From the NCBI GenBank assembly GCA_019915015.1, contig JAHBBC010000023.1:682001-746000 (forward strand): a stretch of DNA of 64,000 nucleotides, given 5' to 3'. Within the stretch, counting starts at the first letter, position 1. Every line of letters starts with the position of its first letter. The position numbers and the translations under genes were made by a program. Below are positions 55,094 to 64,000 of this stretch, piece after piece. Origin of the DNA: Auriscalpium vulgare. Taxonomy: Eukaryota > Basidiomycota > Agaricomycetes > Russulales > Auriscalpiaceae. The notes below the pieces were generated by a model. The model made no database searches and had not been told where the DNA came from. It worked only from the letters and a program-made list of their open reading frames with translations.

Positions 55094-56944
55094 TTGCACG
55101 CCCAAGAGTGCAACATCTTCTGGCACGATACGGTGCACTCCAGGATATCCCAGCTCGCGGAGGACACCCTGCGCCCGACTCCCTTTCCCCGCGACACGAT
55201 TCCACTCCACGACGGGGCCCGTACTGCCAGTGGAGTTCTGCGTGATGCGACGCGCATTCTGCAAGAAAAGTTCGAGACCGAAAAGGCCGCTATCGCCCGT
55301 GCCGAGAAGGAGCTCTCCGACGCGTATGAAGCGGCATTTCAGGGCCTTCGCCAGCAACATAACGACATCCTTCCTGTCGCATGCCTCCCTCCCGAAGTCC
55401 TTGCCGCCATATTCACCTGTCTATCCGACAGCTATGCTGTCGGATGGACTGCCGCGTCTCATCAGCCGATGTTCCCCCTCAATTGGCTGGCAGTGTCGTT
55501 CGTCTGCCAGCGCTGGAGACGGGTAGCTCTTGACCTCTCCAGCCTGTGGGCACGCATTGATCTCCAAAACTCGTCCGAACGTGCAGCGACATTCTTGGCG
55601 CGTGCACGGGGCGCGCCGCTGTCGCTCTCTATTTCCCCCGAGGATGAATGGGAGCCTGAGCACGACTGGCGGCTCAAATTCCTGAAACAAAACATCGCAC
55701 GAACGGAGTGTCTTCACGTCATCGAGGCTTGCGGCGACGTTGTACGGGGACTCACTGAGCCCGCGCCGCTTCTACGTATGCTCCACGTCGAAACAAAGGT
55801 CCGTAACTGGCACGACTGTCTTGGTCCGCTTTTTCTTGGCGGGAGTGCGCCGACGCTGCGGCAATTTCGTGCAGTGCAATGGGACTACATGAGTAGGCCG
55901 AAGCGGCACGTTGAGGCAGTGCGATGGCCCTTCGACTTGTCATGGAGGTGGCCACTTTTCGAACACCTCATCACCTTGGATCTTCAGGACCCCAAACGCT
56001 GCAAGTGGGACGTCAAAACAATCAACAACCTCCTTGATGCGGTGGCGTATATGCGGGCACTCGAGCGCTTGTCCGTTGAAATACGTTTGTTTTGGGCCGA
56101 ATCTACACGGGAATACCACAGAATTGCGCCCGCAAACTTGGCCCATCTAGAGGTCACGACAGGCAATACCGTAGCTGCCGCGGTCTTCCTTTCCCTAATC
56201 TCACTACCGTCCCATGCCAACGTCCACTGTCATATTGACGCCGACTGGAGATACCTTTGGGACGGCGGAAGTTGGAACCGGGAACATCTGGAACGCCTTT
56301 TCCAAGTCACACTGCAGTCCGTCCATTCCCACACCGACTCGACGTTGGAAAGCTCCAACGCCATAGTCAGCCTTGATGTTATCCAGCCACCCGGGGATAC
56401 GGTCGAGGTGATCGCGCGTAAAGATACCGACAAATTGAGGGAGAGGGAGCCCGCCTTGTCTATAACATTTAATTGCGTACGCTCGGTTGAGCGCTACGTT
56501 GCGCTCGTGCCGATTGCTCTAGAGACCTTTTCCTCAGCACACCTAGAGGAGCTCATGGTGGAGGGCGACGATGGTATTTTCGACGAGTGGCGCTCGTTGC
56601 AACATGTGCCCGCCCTGCGGTGCCTCACGGCCAAAGGCGGCGCTGCCGTCTCGCTCTGCGCCGCGCTACACCTCGAAGACGCTCATCATTCCGAACCCCC
56701 TTCTGGCGGCGAGATACTCGATCCGCAACGCTTCCTCCCTGCGCTTTCCATCCTTGTGCTCGCAGACAAGTCGGCGGCGGAATTGGACGATGTATTGCCA
56801 CTCTGCCTGGCGGCGCGCGCGGAGGCCGGATATCCGTTGGAGGAGCTGGACGTAACACGTTGCGACGTAGATGACGCCTGGGTGACGAGGGTGCGGGAGA
56901 CGTGGCCGGGGATGCGCGTGAAGTGGAACGAGGCTGCGCATTAG
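55094..56944 (+). CDS. large F-box/LRR-type protein (5' end unresolved)
   Basis: A 616-codon frame stays open to a stop at 56944. The beginning (HAQECNIFWHDTVHSRISQL) leads into a coiled coil (EKFETEKAAIARAEKELSDA) and then a classic basidiomycete F-box: LPPEVLAAIFTCLSD, followed by WLAVSFVCQRWRRVALDLSS and LWARID. The rest is long irregular repeats ending CDVDDAWVTRVRETWPGM. This coiled coil plus F-box arrangement is very common in agaricomycetes and marks SCF ubiquitin-ligase substrate receptors. The frame has no ATG before the F-box. A likely start, ATG at 55005 (MPQAEPEIPASIKF), is one base out of frame with the rest near 55090, so a small intron, a frameshift or an unseen first exon must be involved. 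Confidence 0.75.
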   Translation: MHAQECNIFWHDTVHSRISQLAEDTLRPTPFPRDTIPLHDGARTASGVLRDATRILQEKFETEKAAIARAEKELSDAYEAAFQGLRQQHNDILPVACLPPEVLAAIFTCLSDSYAVGWTAASHQPMFPLNWLAVSFVCQRWRRVALDLSSLWARIDLQNSSERAATFLARARGAPLSLSISPEDEWEPEHDWRLKFLKQNIARTECLHVIEACGDVVRGLTEPAPLLRMLHVETKVRNWHDCLGPLFLGGSAPTLRQFRAVQWDYMSRPKRHVEAVRWPFDLSWRWPLFEHLITLDLQDPKRCKWDVKTINNLLDAVAYMRALERLSVEIRLFWAESTREYHRIAPANLAHLEVTTGNTVAAAVFLSLISLPSHANVHCHIDADWRYLWDGGSWNREHLERLFQVTLQSVHSHTDSTLESSNAIVSLDVIQPPGDTVEVIARKDTDKLREREPALSITFNCVRSVERYVALVPIALETFSSAHLEELMVEGDDGIFDEWRSLQHVPALRCLTAKGGAAVSLCAALHLEDAHHSEPPSGGEILDPQRFLPALSILVLADKSAAELDDVLPLCLAARAEAGYPLEELDVTRCDVDDAWVTRVRETWPGMRVKWNEAAH

Positions 56945-57633
56945 AGTGCGAAGGAAGGATCAGGATCAGGAGGCGGAAAGAGCTCCTCGAGGTGGCTATG
57001 GAATAGCCCTCGGTGGGCGGCGCCACCCCCTCAGCCTCTCGCGACCAAATGCATGTACGAATAACGAGTATTGCATGAAATAATAGAGATACCACGGACT
57101 GCCCCATATATCGTTGTCCCCTGCGCTGCGCGGCTGCCCCAGCAATGGCTGGGCACGCCTGAGCGCGGTCATTGCTGGACCCCGCAGGGACCGAGCGGCC
57201 TACAGGGAGTGGCCCCGGACGGCCCTGGGGAACTGAAGTAGCAAGATGAAGATCGCGGTTTGGTGCTGAAGTTGAAACCGCCGCAGAATCGGACCATATT
57301 AGCCTAGTCACCGTGCCGGCTTGTGCGCGCTTATTAGTACATATCCGCCTCGGCGGGATCGTAGAAAGCTGCTAGCATCAGCCGCCGCGTTCACTCTACT
57401 TCCAGAAGGAGACTAGGCAGGCGCGTGATAATTACAACGTTGTTGTTGATAAAAGTATACATGAACCGCGACGAGCAACGAATAGGATCGTGTAAGTACA
57501 GTATCTCCCCGAGTTCCCCCCGCCACAATATCAAAGAAAATTCGCACATCTCGTCCGCCTTGGCATGGGCCCCGAGCAGCAGTCAAAAATGCTCCAACAT
57601 CCCTTCCTCCACTCAAGCGCCTATGCTCCTATA
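56945..57633. other. intergenic
   Basis: No gene recognised. Around 57135-57180 imperfect inverted words (CCCAGCAATGGCTGGG and CATTGCTGG) could form small hairpins. Confidence 0.5.
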
Positions 57634-58422
57634 TCACCATGGGAGGAGGCCGACGCCCAGTATCAGGGCCATGGAACCTACTACGTGCGGTACAGCTGCA
57701 AGCCATGGTGACACCGTTACGCCGCTAGCGCCTCCGGTGGAAAGAGATGGGGCGGACGACGGTGCACTGGTACTGCTGGCCGGCGGAGCAGAACTCGGAG
57801 AAGAGATCGGGGACGTGATTGAGGGCAACGCCGACGTGGGGGTTGAAGACAGTGGCGAAGATGCGACGGCGCTCGTGGAGTTTGGATGCACCGTGGACGA
57901 GGCCGTCGATGTGGACTTGGAAGCACTGGCTCCCGTGCTTGATGATGCTCCTGCGGGAATGTCAGCGACACGGGCTCATACCGTCAGTTGTTCAGTGAGC
58001 TGCGCACTTCTGGATGACGAGGAACTCGGTGAGGCCGAGCTTCCTGCTAAGCGCCGCGTGCTTCTTAGTTGCCTGAAGCGCTATAGACAGCACAACACTG
58101 CTACGCACCAGATGGGCATAAGGTCTCGAAGTACTGCCTAGCTGCGTCCAGATCAGACGCGGGACACTCGCTGCCCAAGCATGATCCTCCTTCCAATGCG
58201 AAAGCCGGTTGGCAGAAACACGTCGTGTTTGATCTGGTCTCGATCAGGCCATCAGTGGAGACATACAGGGTGCACGAGGGAGACGCACGGGGTACAGTCC
58301 AGCACTCCCTCCACGGCTGTTGCACAGAACAAAGCACACTGGGGTGGCGCTTGAGCAGCACAGGGTAGTACCATCACGAGTATGGCCAGAAACAAGGGGA
58401 TGCAAGAGGACGAAGGCACCAT
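57634..58422 (-). CDS. CFEM-domain secreted protein with GPI-type anchor
   Basis: Three exons (58289-58422, 58109-58233, 57634-57950) give 191 aa. A signal peptide (CIPLFLAILVMVLPCAAQA) precedes an eight-cysteine CFEM domain: QCALFC, a Cys in DCTP formed just before the intron, then TCFCQPAF, GSCLGSEC and a final Cys in YFETLCPSG. The number and order of cysteines, including the central CxC, fit the family. A Ser/Thr/Pro-rich stalk of about 75 aa and a hydrophobic tail (VVGSMALILGVGLLPW) suggest a GPI-anchored surface protein. CFEM proteins act in haem/iron capture or host and surface sensing. The Asp often used to bind haem cannot be placed with certainty here. Confidence 0.85.
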
Positions 58423-58988
58423 TGCTGAGCAGCTCGCGGACGCGAGGGTGAAGTGGGCCGCTAAGAGCCTGAGATCATAACCGACCCGCGAGCGCAGAAC
58501 TTTATATGCAGCAGACCGCATGCTGTTGTTCTAGGCACCGGACTTTGCACGGAAGACAGAAGCCTATACACAGGCCAGATAGTCACACCTGCGGCGATTC
58601 TTGCTTTGCGACGCAGACTTGCCATGCGTGCGATCCTGGTCTTCGGCCGCGTCATCTAGGCGATTCGACGAATTGAAGCGGAGTTGTCGCTTGGCTGCGT
58701 CAGAAGAATTTGCGAATAGTGCAGCAACAACATGTGTGAAAGCTGCAGAGTCCGGTAGCTGAGAAAGAGTGACCCGATGCAGCGCGCACCAGGTACAAGA
58801 AGCACGAAGCCGAGACAGAGTTCCATGCAAGAGATTCAGCCGCTCAACCAGCCGACGAGTCGAATCCGGTCCATTTCGCGCTTCGGAACACGATGTTCTC
58901 TGCTGAGACGCAGCTCAACGGAAATCGAGAAACTTGCAGCCACATATGCGATTAATTGATTGTAATAAAACTGAACTGATGGCCTCAA
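58423..58988. other. intergenic between CFEM and FAD-oxidase genes
   Basis: The CFEM promoter and the 3' flank of the oxidoreductase. No gene seen. Confidence 0.5.
58501..58510 (-). promoter_or_regulatory. TATA box of the CFEM gene
   Basis: On the minus strand TGCATATAAA lies about 80 bp before the start codon at 58422. Confidence 0.5.
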
Positions 58989-61136
58989 TCATACCGTACA
59001 CAACCCATACGCATCCCAGCGGTCGCTCCCAACCCCAGCAGTCACGATAAACAGATCGGTTGGATCGTAGGCGGTTTTCACCGACAACAAGCGCGGGTAG
59101 TTCCCGCCGTAGAATGTTGTCTTCCAGTTGGGCTCACGGGCGTCCGCCTCATTCGAGTACGAGCCGCTGTCGCTCTCGCCAGTGAGGTTTGCCAGCGTTG
59201 GCACATACTCGTTGGTAAGCGTCTGCTTGATGGACTCGACCTCGGCGGCTGTCGCATCGTCATCCCAGTTTTGGGCGACGATGATCTGATTCATGACGTA
59301 TTTCAGTAATGCGATAACGCAAAGATGCACCAGAATCTTACATGAGTCTTCGCCGTTCTCCACTTTGGAGTGATAGCTGAGGAGATATTGGCATTTTCGG
59401 ACACCTTGCCTGCACCCCACGTATTTAGTCATGCGAATATAGCAGAATGTTATCAAGCTCACCTCCAGCGACCAAATGACCGAGTACCCTAGTGGTCCGG
59501 TCAAATTATAAAAAGGAGAGCGTACACAGGACATGCTCACCGTTGGGCGCCACCATCAATCAATGTCTTGTAAGCTGCGCCGACCTTGGTGGGATCCTGG
59601 TACGCCGTCGCGGGGATGAGCCTCGATCCCAATACCAGGTTCACCCCAGACGGGTCGTCGGCGAAACCCAAGACGTAGTTGGCAAGGGCTGTGATAGTTC
59701 CGTCCTCCCCAGAAACACTCGCACCGAGGGCCTTGATATCCGTCATCAGTGGCGCCAATTGAGCGAGAGCGTCAGCGCCTGTCAAATTGCTGAAGATCGT
59801 CGATAACGCCAGGCTGCTCGTGCCGTCCGCGTTGTTTGTCAAGTAGAAGTACTGCCCCGCGCGGACGCCGTCCCAGTCGAAGACGTGCTTCGCGTGCGCG
59901 GCCATGACGGCGGCAGTCTGATCGCTCGAGTTCGTGGTGATGGTTGTTTGCTGGAGAGTGACCTGGAAGGCAGGATATGTCCGGAAGGTCGCTGAGATTA
60001 TGACCCCCCAGCTGCCTGCACCGCCGCCACGAAGTGCCCAGAACACTGTGCAACAAGGATCCATCAGTCAGGTCCCTATACAGAGCTAGGACGATCACCA
60101 GGCACTCACGATCTGCATGGGAGGCTGCGTTTGCAGTAATCAATTCACCGGATGCAATCACGACTTGATATTCTGTATTGTTGTTGATTTGATCGGTTAA
60201 CAAGAATCCGGGGACTTAACCGCTTAGACCCACCAAGAACATTGTCGGCCGCAAGTCCATAGATGGGACCTAAAGCTGAATGGCCAGCGCCTTGTGTGTA
60301 GCCGCCGCCTGCCGCGACTGTCGCCGCGGTGCCGCCGACGACAATCTTGCCTACGGCTGCCGTCGCCGCGTAGATGGCCTTCAAGCCTACGCCACTGCCG
60401 ACGGTGACAGCGCTGCCCTGGTCGACCCCGCCCACGAGAAACGAATCCGTGAAGGTGACGTTTTGCAAGTACTGCGTCCAAAGTAGAAGCGAGCCTTTGG
60501 CTGTCGATCGGCCGAGGTAGTCGTGCCCCGACGATTTGATCGCCACCCGCAAGTTATGCGCCGAGGCGAATTTGACGCCGGCCTGAACGGCAAGTGATCA
60601 TCAGCATCGCCGGATCTCGTCGGGCAGGTGGGAGCGACGTACCTGGATGTGTGCTGCGGTGGTCGCGTTGACGGCGTAAACAGGGACCATTCCTTGGGAA
60701 CACGTCGTCCCATTTTGGAGACACATCGCGGGAGGACTTGCCAAATAGTCCTTCACCGGCGCACATGAGCGAACATGCCAACTTTATGTGCACGAGAGCC
60801 GCGCTCACCTGCTCCCAGTTGTACTGGTAACAAGTCGTCAGCAACGTCTTCGACTCGGCACGAACAAATAAAACTCACCGAGTTCATCGCGCCAGGAATG
60901 GTCTCGCGGTACAGACCGCTGAGCCACTGTGCTTCTGTGCACTGGAGTGCGATGCAAGCTTTGGCTGAAGGTGCAACAGTCACCAACTGTCCGCCGACCT
61001 GCGCGCCAAGCTTGTCCCAATCAGCCTCTGTTGGGTAGCCCGGGTCGCCGGGTTGACTTCGACAGCGGCCAGTAGCAGCAGCATGCGCCAAGGTCAGCTG
61101 TGCCACAAATGCCAGGCCGTACAGCGAAAAGACCAT
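58989..61136 (-). CDS. secreted FAD-linked oxidoreductase, berberine-bridge-enzyme (BBE) type
   Basis: Nine exons (60879-61136, 60809-60823, 60643-60750, 60234-60582, 60110-60172, 59541-60045, 59463-59488, 59342-59409, 58989-59285) join in frame to 562 aa. One exon is only 15 nt (YNWEQ). A signal peptide (FSLYGLAFVAQLTLAHAAA) is followed by the FAD_binding_4 domain: VKFASAHNLRVAIKSSGHDY, where His147 is the expected covalent FAD anchor, then GGTAATVAAGGGYTQGAGHS, YGLAADNVL and FWALRGGGAGSWGVI. The C-terminal BBE motif is NYPRLLSVKTAYDPTDLF. Such enzymes oxidise sugars, alcohols or specialised metabolites with O2. Substrate unknown. The Cys of bicovalent members was not seen at the usual place, suggesting a single covalent link. 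Confidence 0.92.
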
Positions 61137-62779
61137 TGAAACCAAAAGAGAAAAAATGAATGGAGGAGGTTGGAGAGGGTTGGAGATGTAGATGAGTGCG
61201 AAATCCAGGGTTTACTTATATAGAGGCCAGCCCTCGTCGGCAGAAAGTGATGCGGCGTTTTCGAGCAGCAAACCCGGGAGCGATAGCACCGATGAATTCA
61301 TTGTGGCGCTAAGCGCTCTGGCGGCCGACGGTCGCGTGTCCGCCGTTATGGGTCCCTCCGACTCCCTCGCTGATACGCAGCACCCGAAGGAGCAGTAGGC
61401 GGTCGGCTTAAGGTCGCTTATCATTGAGCATGCAGCAAAAAGGGACCTTCGCAGTGATGAGGGAGTTGCCTAGACCGCCGAAAGCCAAGGATAGGAGCCC
61501 GGACAGAACCTGTGAGTTTTCGCCGGACGCGACAGCACGTCGGTGCACAGCCTTGCACAGCACAATTGAATGGAATCTGGAAGATGTAGTATCGAAGGTG
61601 TGGAGAAACATGGAATTGTCAGGATGGCAGCCGCAAAGGAGCAAGCCGAAACGCACCTGCCGGTATACCTTGTTCACAACGCAGAACAACAGACGGATGT
61701 AGTCGGATCTTTCGTGGAGCTCGCCAGCCTGCTTTCGGGGCCCGGGGCCACTATGTCGTCTGGCCAAGACTAATAAGTTGCTACGTACGTGCGTCGTGAA
61801 CTCAGAACATGTGGATAAAGCAGCGGCAGCATCAAGGGATGCAGGGCCGGCGCTCAAGCGCTCAAGGGCGCTCATTAGAGTTGACCAGCAGAGGCAAGAT
61901 CTCGATATCAGCACTCGGCTGCACTCGGTGGCAACCGGTGAGGCGGACACAACCTCTAGAGAGGGCACCAGTAGACGCCGGTGATCATAGTCCGTCTCTC
62001 GAGGGTCCAGCTGCTTGACGACGGCGCTATACAAGCGCCAGAGACGGAACCTTGCCAAGCGCGTTGATCCTTGCTTGTTGGTTCCCCATACGCCAAGTTC
62101 CCTGGACCGTTTCGTCGGCATCACCCCGAAAGATGGGCAAACTTCATGAACACGCGCCTCCGAACTGAGTTGCAGTAACCTTTGGAAATGCAGTCCCTGA
62201 GTATGGGACGCGGCGTCCGAGTCGCGGACAGCCTCGGACAGCCCGTCGTGCGAATGACTTTCGCCTGCAGGGTGCGGCGCGCGCTCAGCGCGGAGGATTG
62301 GGCAGTGTGGACATGACGCACCGGTCTCTTCTACTATGTCATTCGATATCAGCCGGGTCATGACCCTGAGCCATCGCACGCTCTGGAATGTTCAAGCTCC
62401 TCGCCCACAGAGAACCGAAGTCTGGATTTTGATCAAGCATGGGTGGAAGCTGAGGCTGCTGAGCAAACCGACCGGATCTGTAGCGGCGCGAAACCCCGGC
62501 TTTGAGCTAACGCCAAACTTTAAAAAGTTATGCGTTGGTTATACGGATTGAACGAAACGTGAAGTTCGAAGAGTTGGAACAGGAAGGAATGGGCGAAGAG
62601 GGAGAGGAAGAGTCATTATAGATTAGTCATCTGTTAGACGCAGTGACGGTGATTGGTTGCCCTCTGGTCTCAGACGCCCGGGAGTCCAGTTTGGATATCA
62701 TGTCCGATTACCTTCTTCTTACGACAGATCGTACAACAAAGAGTACAGTAGGTGACTTCATACATAGCTCGACTGTCCA
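61137..62779. other. intergenic; upstream region of the FAD-oxidase and 3' flank of GH5
   Basis: A frame at 61408-62379 (minus, 323 codons) is open but lacks motifs and has odd composition, so it is not called. The first 100 bp contain the oxidase promoter. Confidence 0.45.
61215..61223 (-). promoter_or_regulatory. TATA box of the FAD-oxidase gene
   Basis: On the minus strand CTATATAAG lies about 80 bp before the ATG at 61136. Confidence 0.6.
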
Positions 62780-63979
62780 TTACTTCTCCGCGACCAAACT
62801 CGCATTGTCCTGCAAGATCTTGTTCAGCACATCGCGGTGCAAGCAGTTCTCGAACGCAAAGCTCTTCGCGATCGCTACGATCTCCTCGTCGGTCTTCCCG
62901 CGGAAGTGCTCCGCCCACTCGGGGACGAGGAACTCAGACACGAGGATGTTGCGCGAGAGACGCCCGACGCGGTCGCTGAGCTTCCACACGGGCCACGGGT
63001 ACAGGTTCTGGAACTCGGCCGGGACCTCCTGGCGGATGAGGTCGATGAGCGGCTGGTAGATGTGCTGCACCTGTGCGGTGTCCGCTCCCCAAGCATCGGC
63101 GGCGAGCCGGTGTTTCTTCGCGAGGAAGTCCTTGAAGAGTTTCATGTACTCCGTCTCGCGCGACACGTGTACCATGCCCTGGAAGCCGATGTCCTTGTAG
63201 AGCCAGATCGACCAGCTCAGGCGGTCCTACAGATCCGTCAGAAAAGCCTCGGTGCGAGTAGGGAGCCAGCGTACCTCGTTGTAGATGCTGAGCTGGTCTT
63301 TTAGGACGTGCAGGCGCTCCTCGTTGATAGAATCCGTCAGGTCGCCATCGTACTCCTTGCGCGCATAGACCGGGCCCCACTCGCCGTTCCAAACTGCTAG
63401 GCCGTGCTTGTCCATCCACTCCCTCTTCCTCTCGTAGCTGCGACGCAGCCTGGCACGCTGCTCATCGTCGCCGACATACTTGTGAGGGGAAGCCGGGAAG
63501 CCGTAGCCGGAGTAGTCGTGGATGGCATAGCCGACGTTTTCCCATCCCTTGTAGGCATCGCCGAACTTGGAGAAGTCGGAAGCAAACGTGTTCCCGTCGA
63601 AGAAGATGGCGTGATCCTTGTCAATGGCGCGGATGGCCGTGTAGACACGATCGTAGAACTTGACGAGAGAGGTGTGGGTGTGGTCGGTGGGCTCGTTCAG
63701 CGGGTTGTATCCTGCGATCCAGGCGTTGCTAGCGTAGTGCTTGGCGAGCTCCTCCCAGAGCCATATAGCGCGGTCCTGGAAATCCTTGTGCCTCCAGAAG
63801 TTCGCGATGTGGGTCCCGGCGTCGGAATGCCAGTCGGTGTTCTGGCCGCCAGGCGCCGTGTGCAAGTCGAGGATGGTGTAGATGCCGTGCTTTGCGCAGA
63901 TGTCGATGACGCGGTCGAGGTGCTTGAAGCCCTCGGTCTTGAGGACACGGGGGTTCAAGTCATCTTCGAACGGCATCAT
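62780..63979 (-). CDS. glycoside hydrolase family 5 enzyme, N-terminus cut by the window edge
   Basis: Two exons are visible: 63275 to about 63963-63979, and 62780-63226, with the intron at 63227-63274 (GTACGC..TGTAG) in phase 0. The barrel landmarks are clear: NPRVLKTEGFKHLDRVID, GIYTILDLHTAPGGQNTDWH, the acid/base Glu in GYNPLNEPTDH (near 63693), VGYAIHDYSGYG, and the nucleophile Glu in LAVWNGEWGPVYA (near 63381). These are the two catalytic glutamates of clan GH-A. The last exon (LSWSIWLYKDIGFQGMVHVS) adds a long C-terminal extension. The 5' part lies beyond 64000; an acceptor after TTCGAAG near 63963 with branch-like TTACTGACA fits an upstream exon. Likely a beta-glucanase or related glycosidase; exact specificity unclear. 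Confidence 0.85.
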
Positions 63980-64000
63980 TGTCAGTAACCGAGCAATTAG

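Noticed and set aside
57425..58141. 238-codon plus-strand frame rich in Asp/Glu/Val
   Set aside because: Antisense of the Ser/Thr/Pro-rich stalk and anchor of the CFEM gene, which has a clear eight-cysteine domain and signal peptide.
61408..62379. 323-codon minus-strand frame between the FAD-oxidase and GH5 genes
   Set aside because: No motif, no homologous copy, odd Cys/His/Ser composition and no splice-linked partner; probably a chance frame in the oxidase upstream region.
63404..63988. 194-codon plus-strand frame at the right edge
   Set aside because: Antisense of the GH5 gene, whose catalytic motifs are on the minus strand.

Overview
The window comes from a filamentous basidiomycete, most likely a wood- or litter-associated agaricomycete. 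The evidence is intron-dense genes with very short introns (about 50-70 nt, GT..AG), GC-rich coding sequence, and characteristic families: a basidiomycete-type sesquiterpene synthase, expanded SET-domain and F-box families, CFEM and small cysteine-rich GPI-type secreted proteins, a fungal CCH1 calcium channel, and Ulp1/hAT and PIF/Harbinger transposons. No tRNA, rRNA or CRISPR array was found. All exon models were built by eye and checked for frame; none is supported by transcripts.

Layout. 0-13 kb: a partial gene at the left edge, an F-box relic, and two tandem paralogs of a secreted cysteine-rich protein (3386-4207 and 6894-12857). The second paralog is split by an apparently complete 5,330-bp hAT transposon (7441-12770) with matching ends and an 8-bp target duplication. 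That element encodes one large protein with an N-terminal Ulp1-like cysteine protease and a C-terminal hAT transposase. 13.5-21.1 kb: a four-domain voltage-gated calcium channel (CCH1). 21.3-24.7 kb: a two-gene PIF/Harbinger element with identical 67-bp terminal inverted repeats. 25-26.3 kb: an old yellow enzyme. 26.7-28.5 kb: a leucine-rich hypothetical gene that is one arm of a large inverted repeat; the other arm is at 4.6-6.35 kb.

28.5-51.2 kb is dominated by a birth-and-death cluster of SET-domain protein genes. It has two intact members (30134, 49044), one probably functional member (41949), several pseudogenes or fragments, and one intron position shared by the splice-resolvable copies inside the catalytic NHSC motif. 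Interspersed are a single-exon F-box gene (35224), a MYND-finger gene (about 36490-37793), a five-exon sesquiterpene synthase (38297-39602) with a 1.29-kb non-autonomous hAT-like element about 140 bp upstream of its start, and a helical gene of unknown function (44954-46825).

51.8-64 kb holds an aquaporin-family channel with altered NPA boxes, a decayed F-box gene, a large F-box/LRR gene, and a block of three secreted-protein genes all on the minus strand: a CFEM protein, an FAD-linked BBE-type oxidoreductase, and a glycoside hydrolase family 5 enzyme cut by the right edge. The region reads as an accessory, transposon-rich segment with environmental-interaction genes rather than an operon-like pathway.
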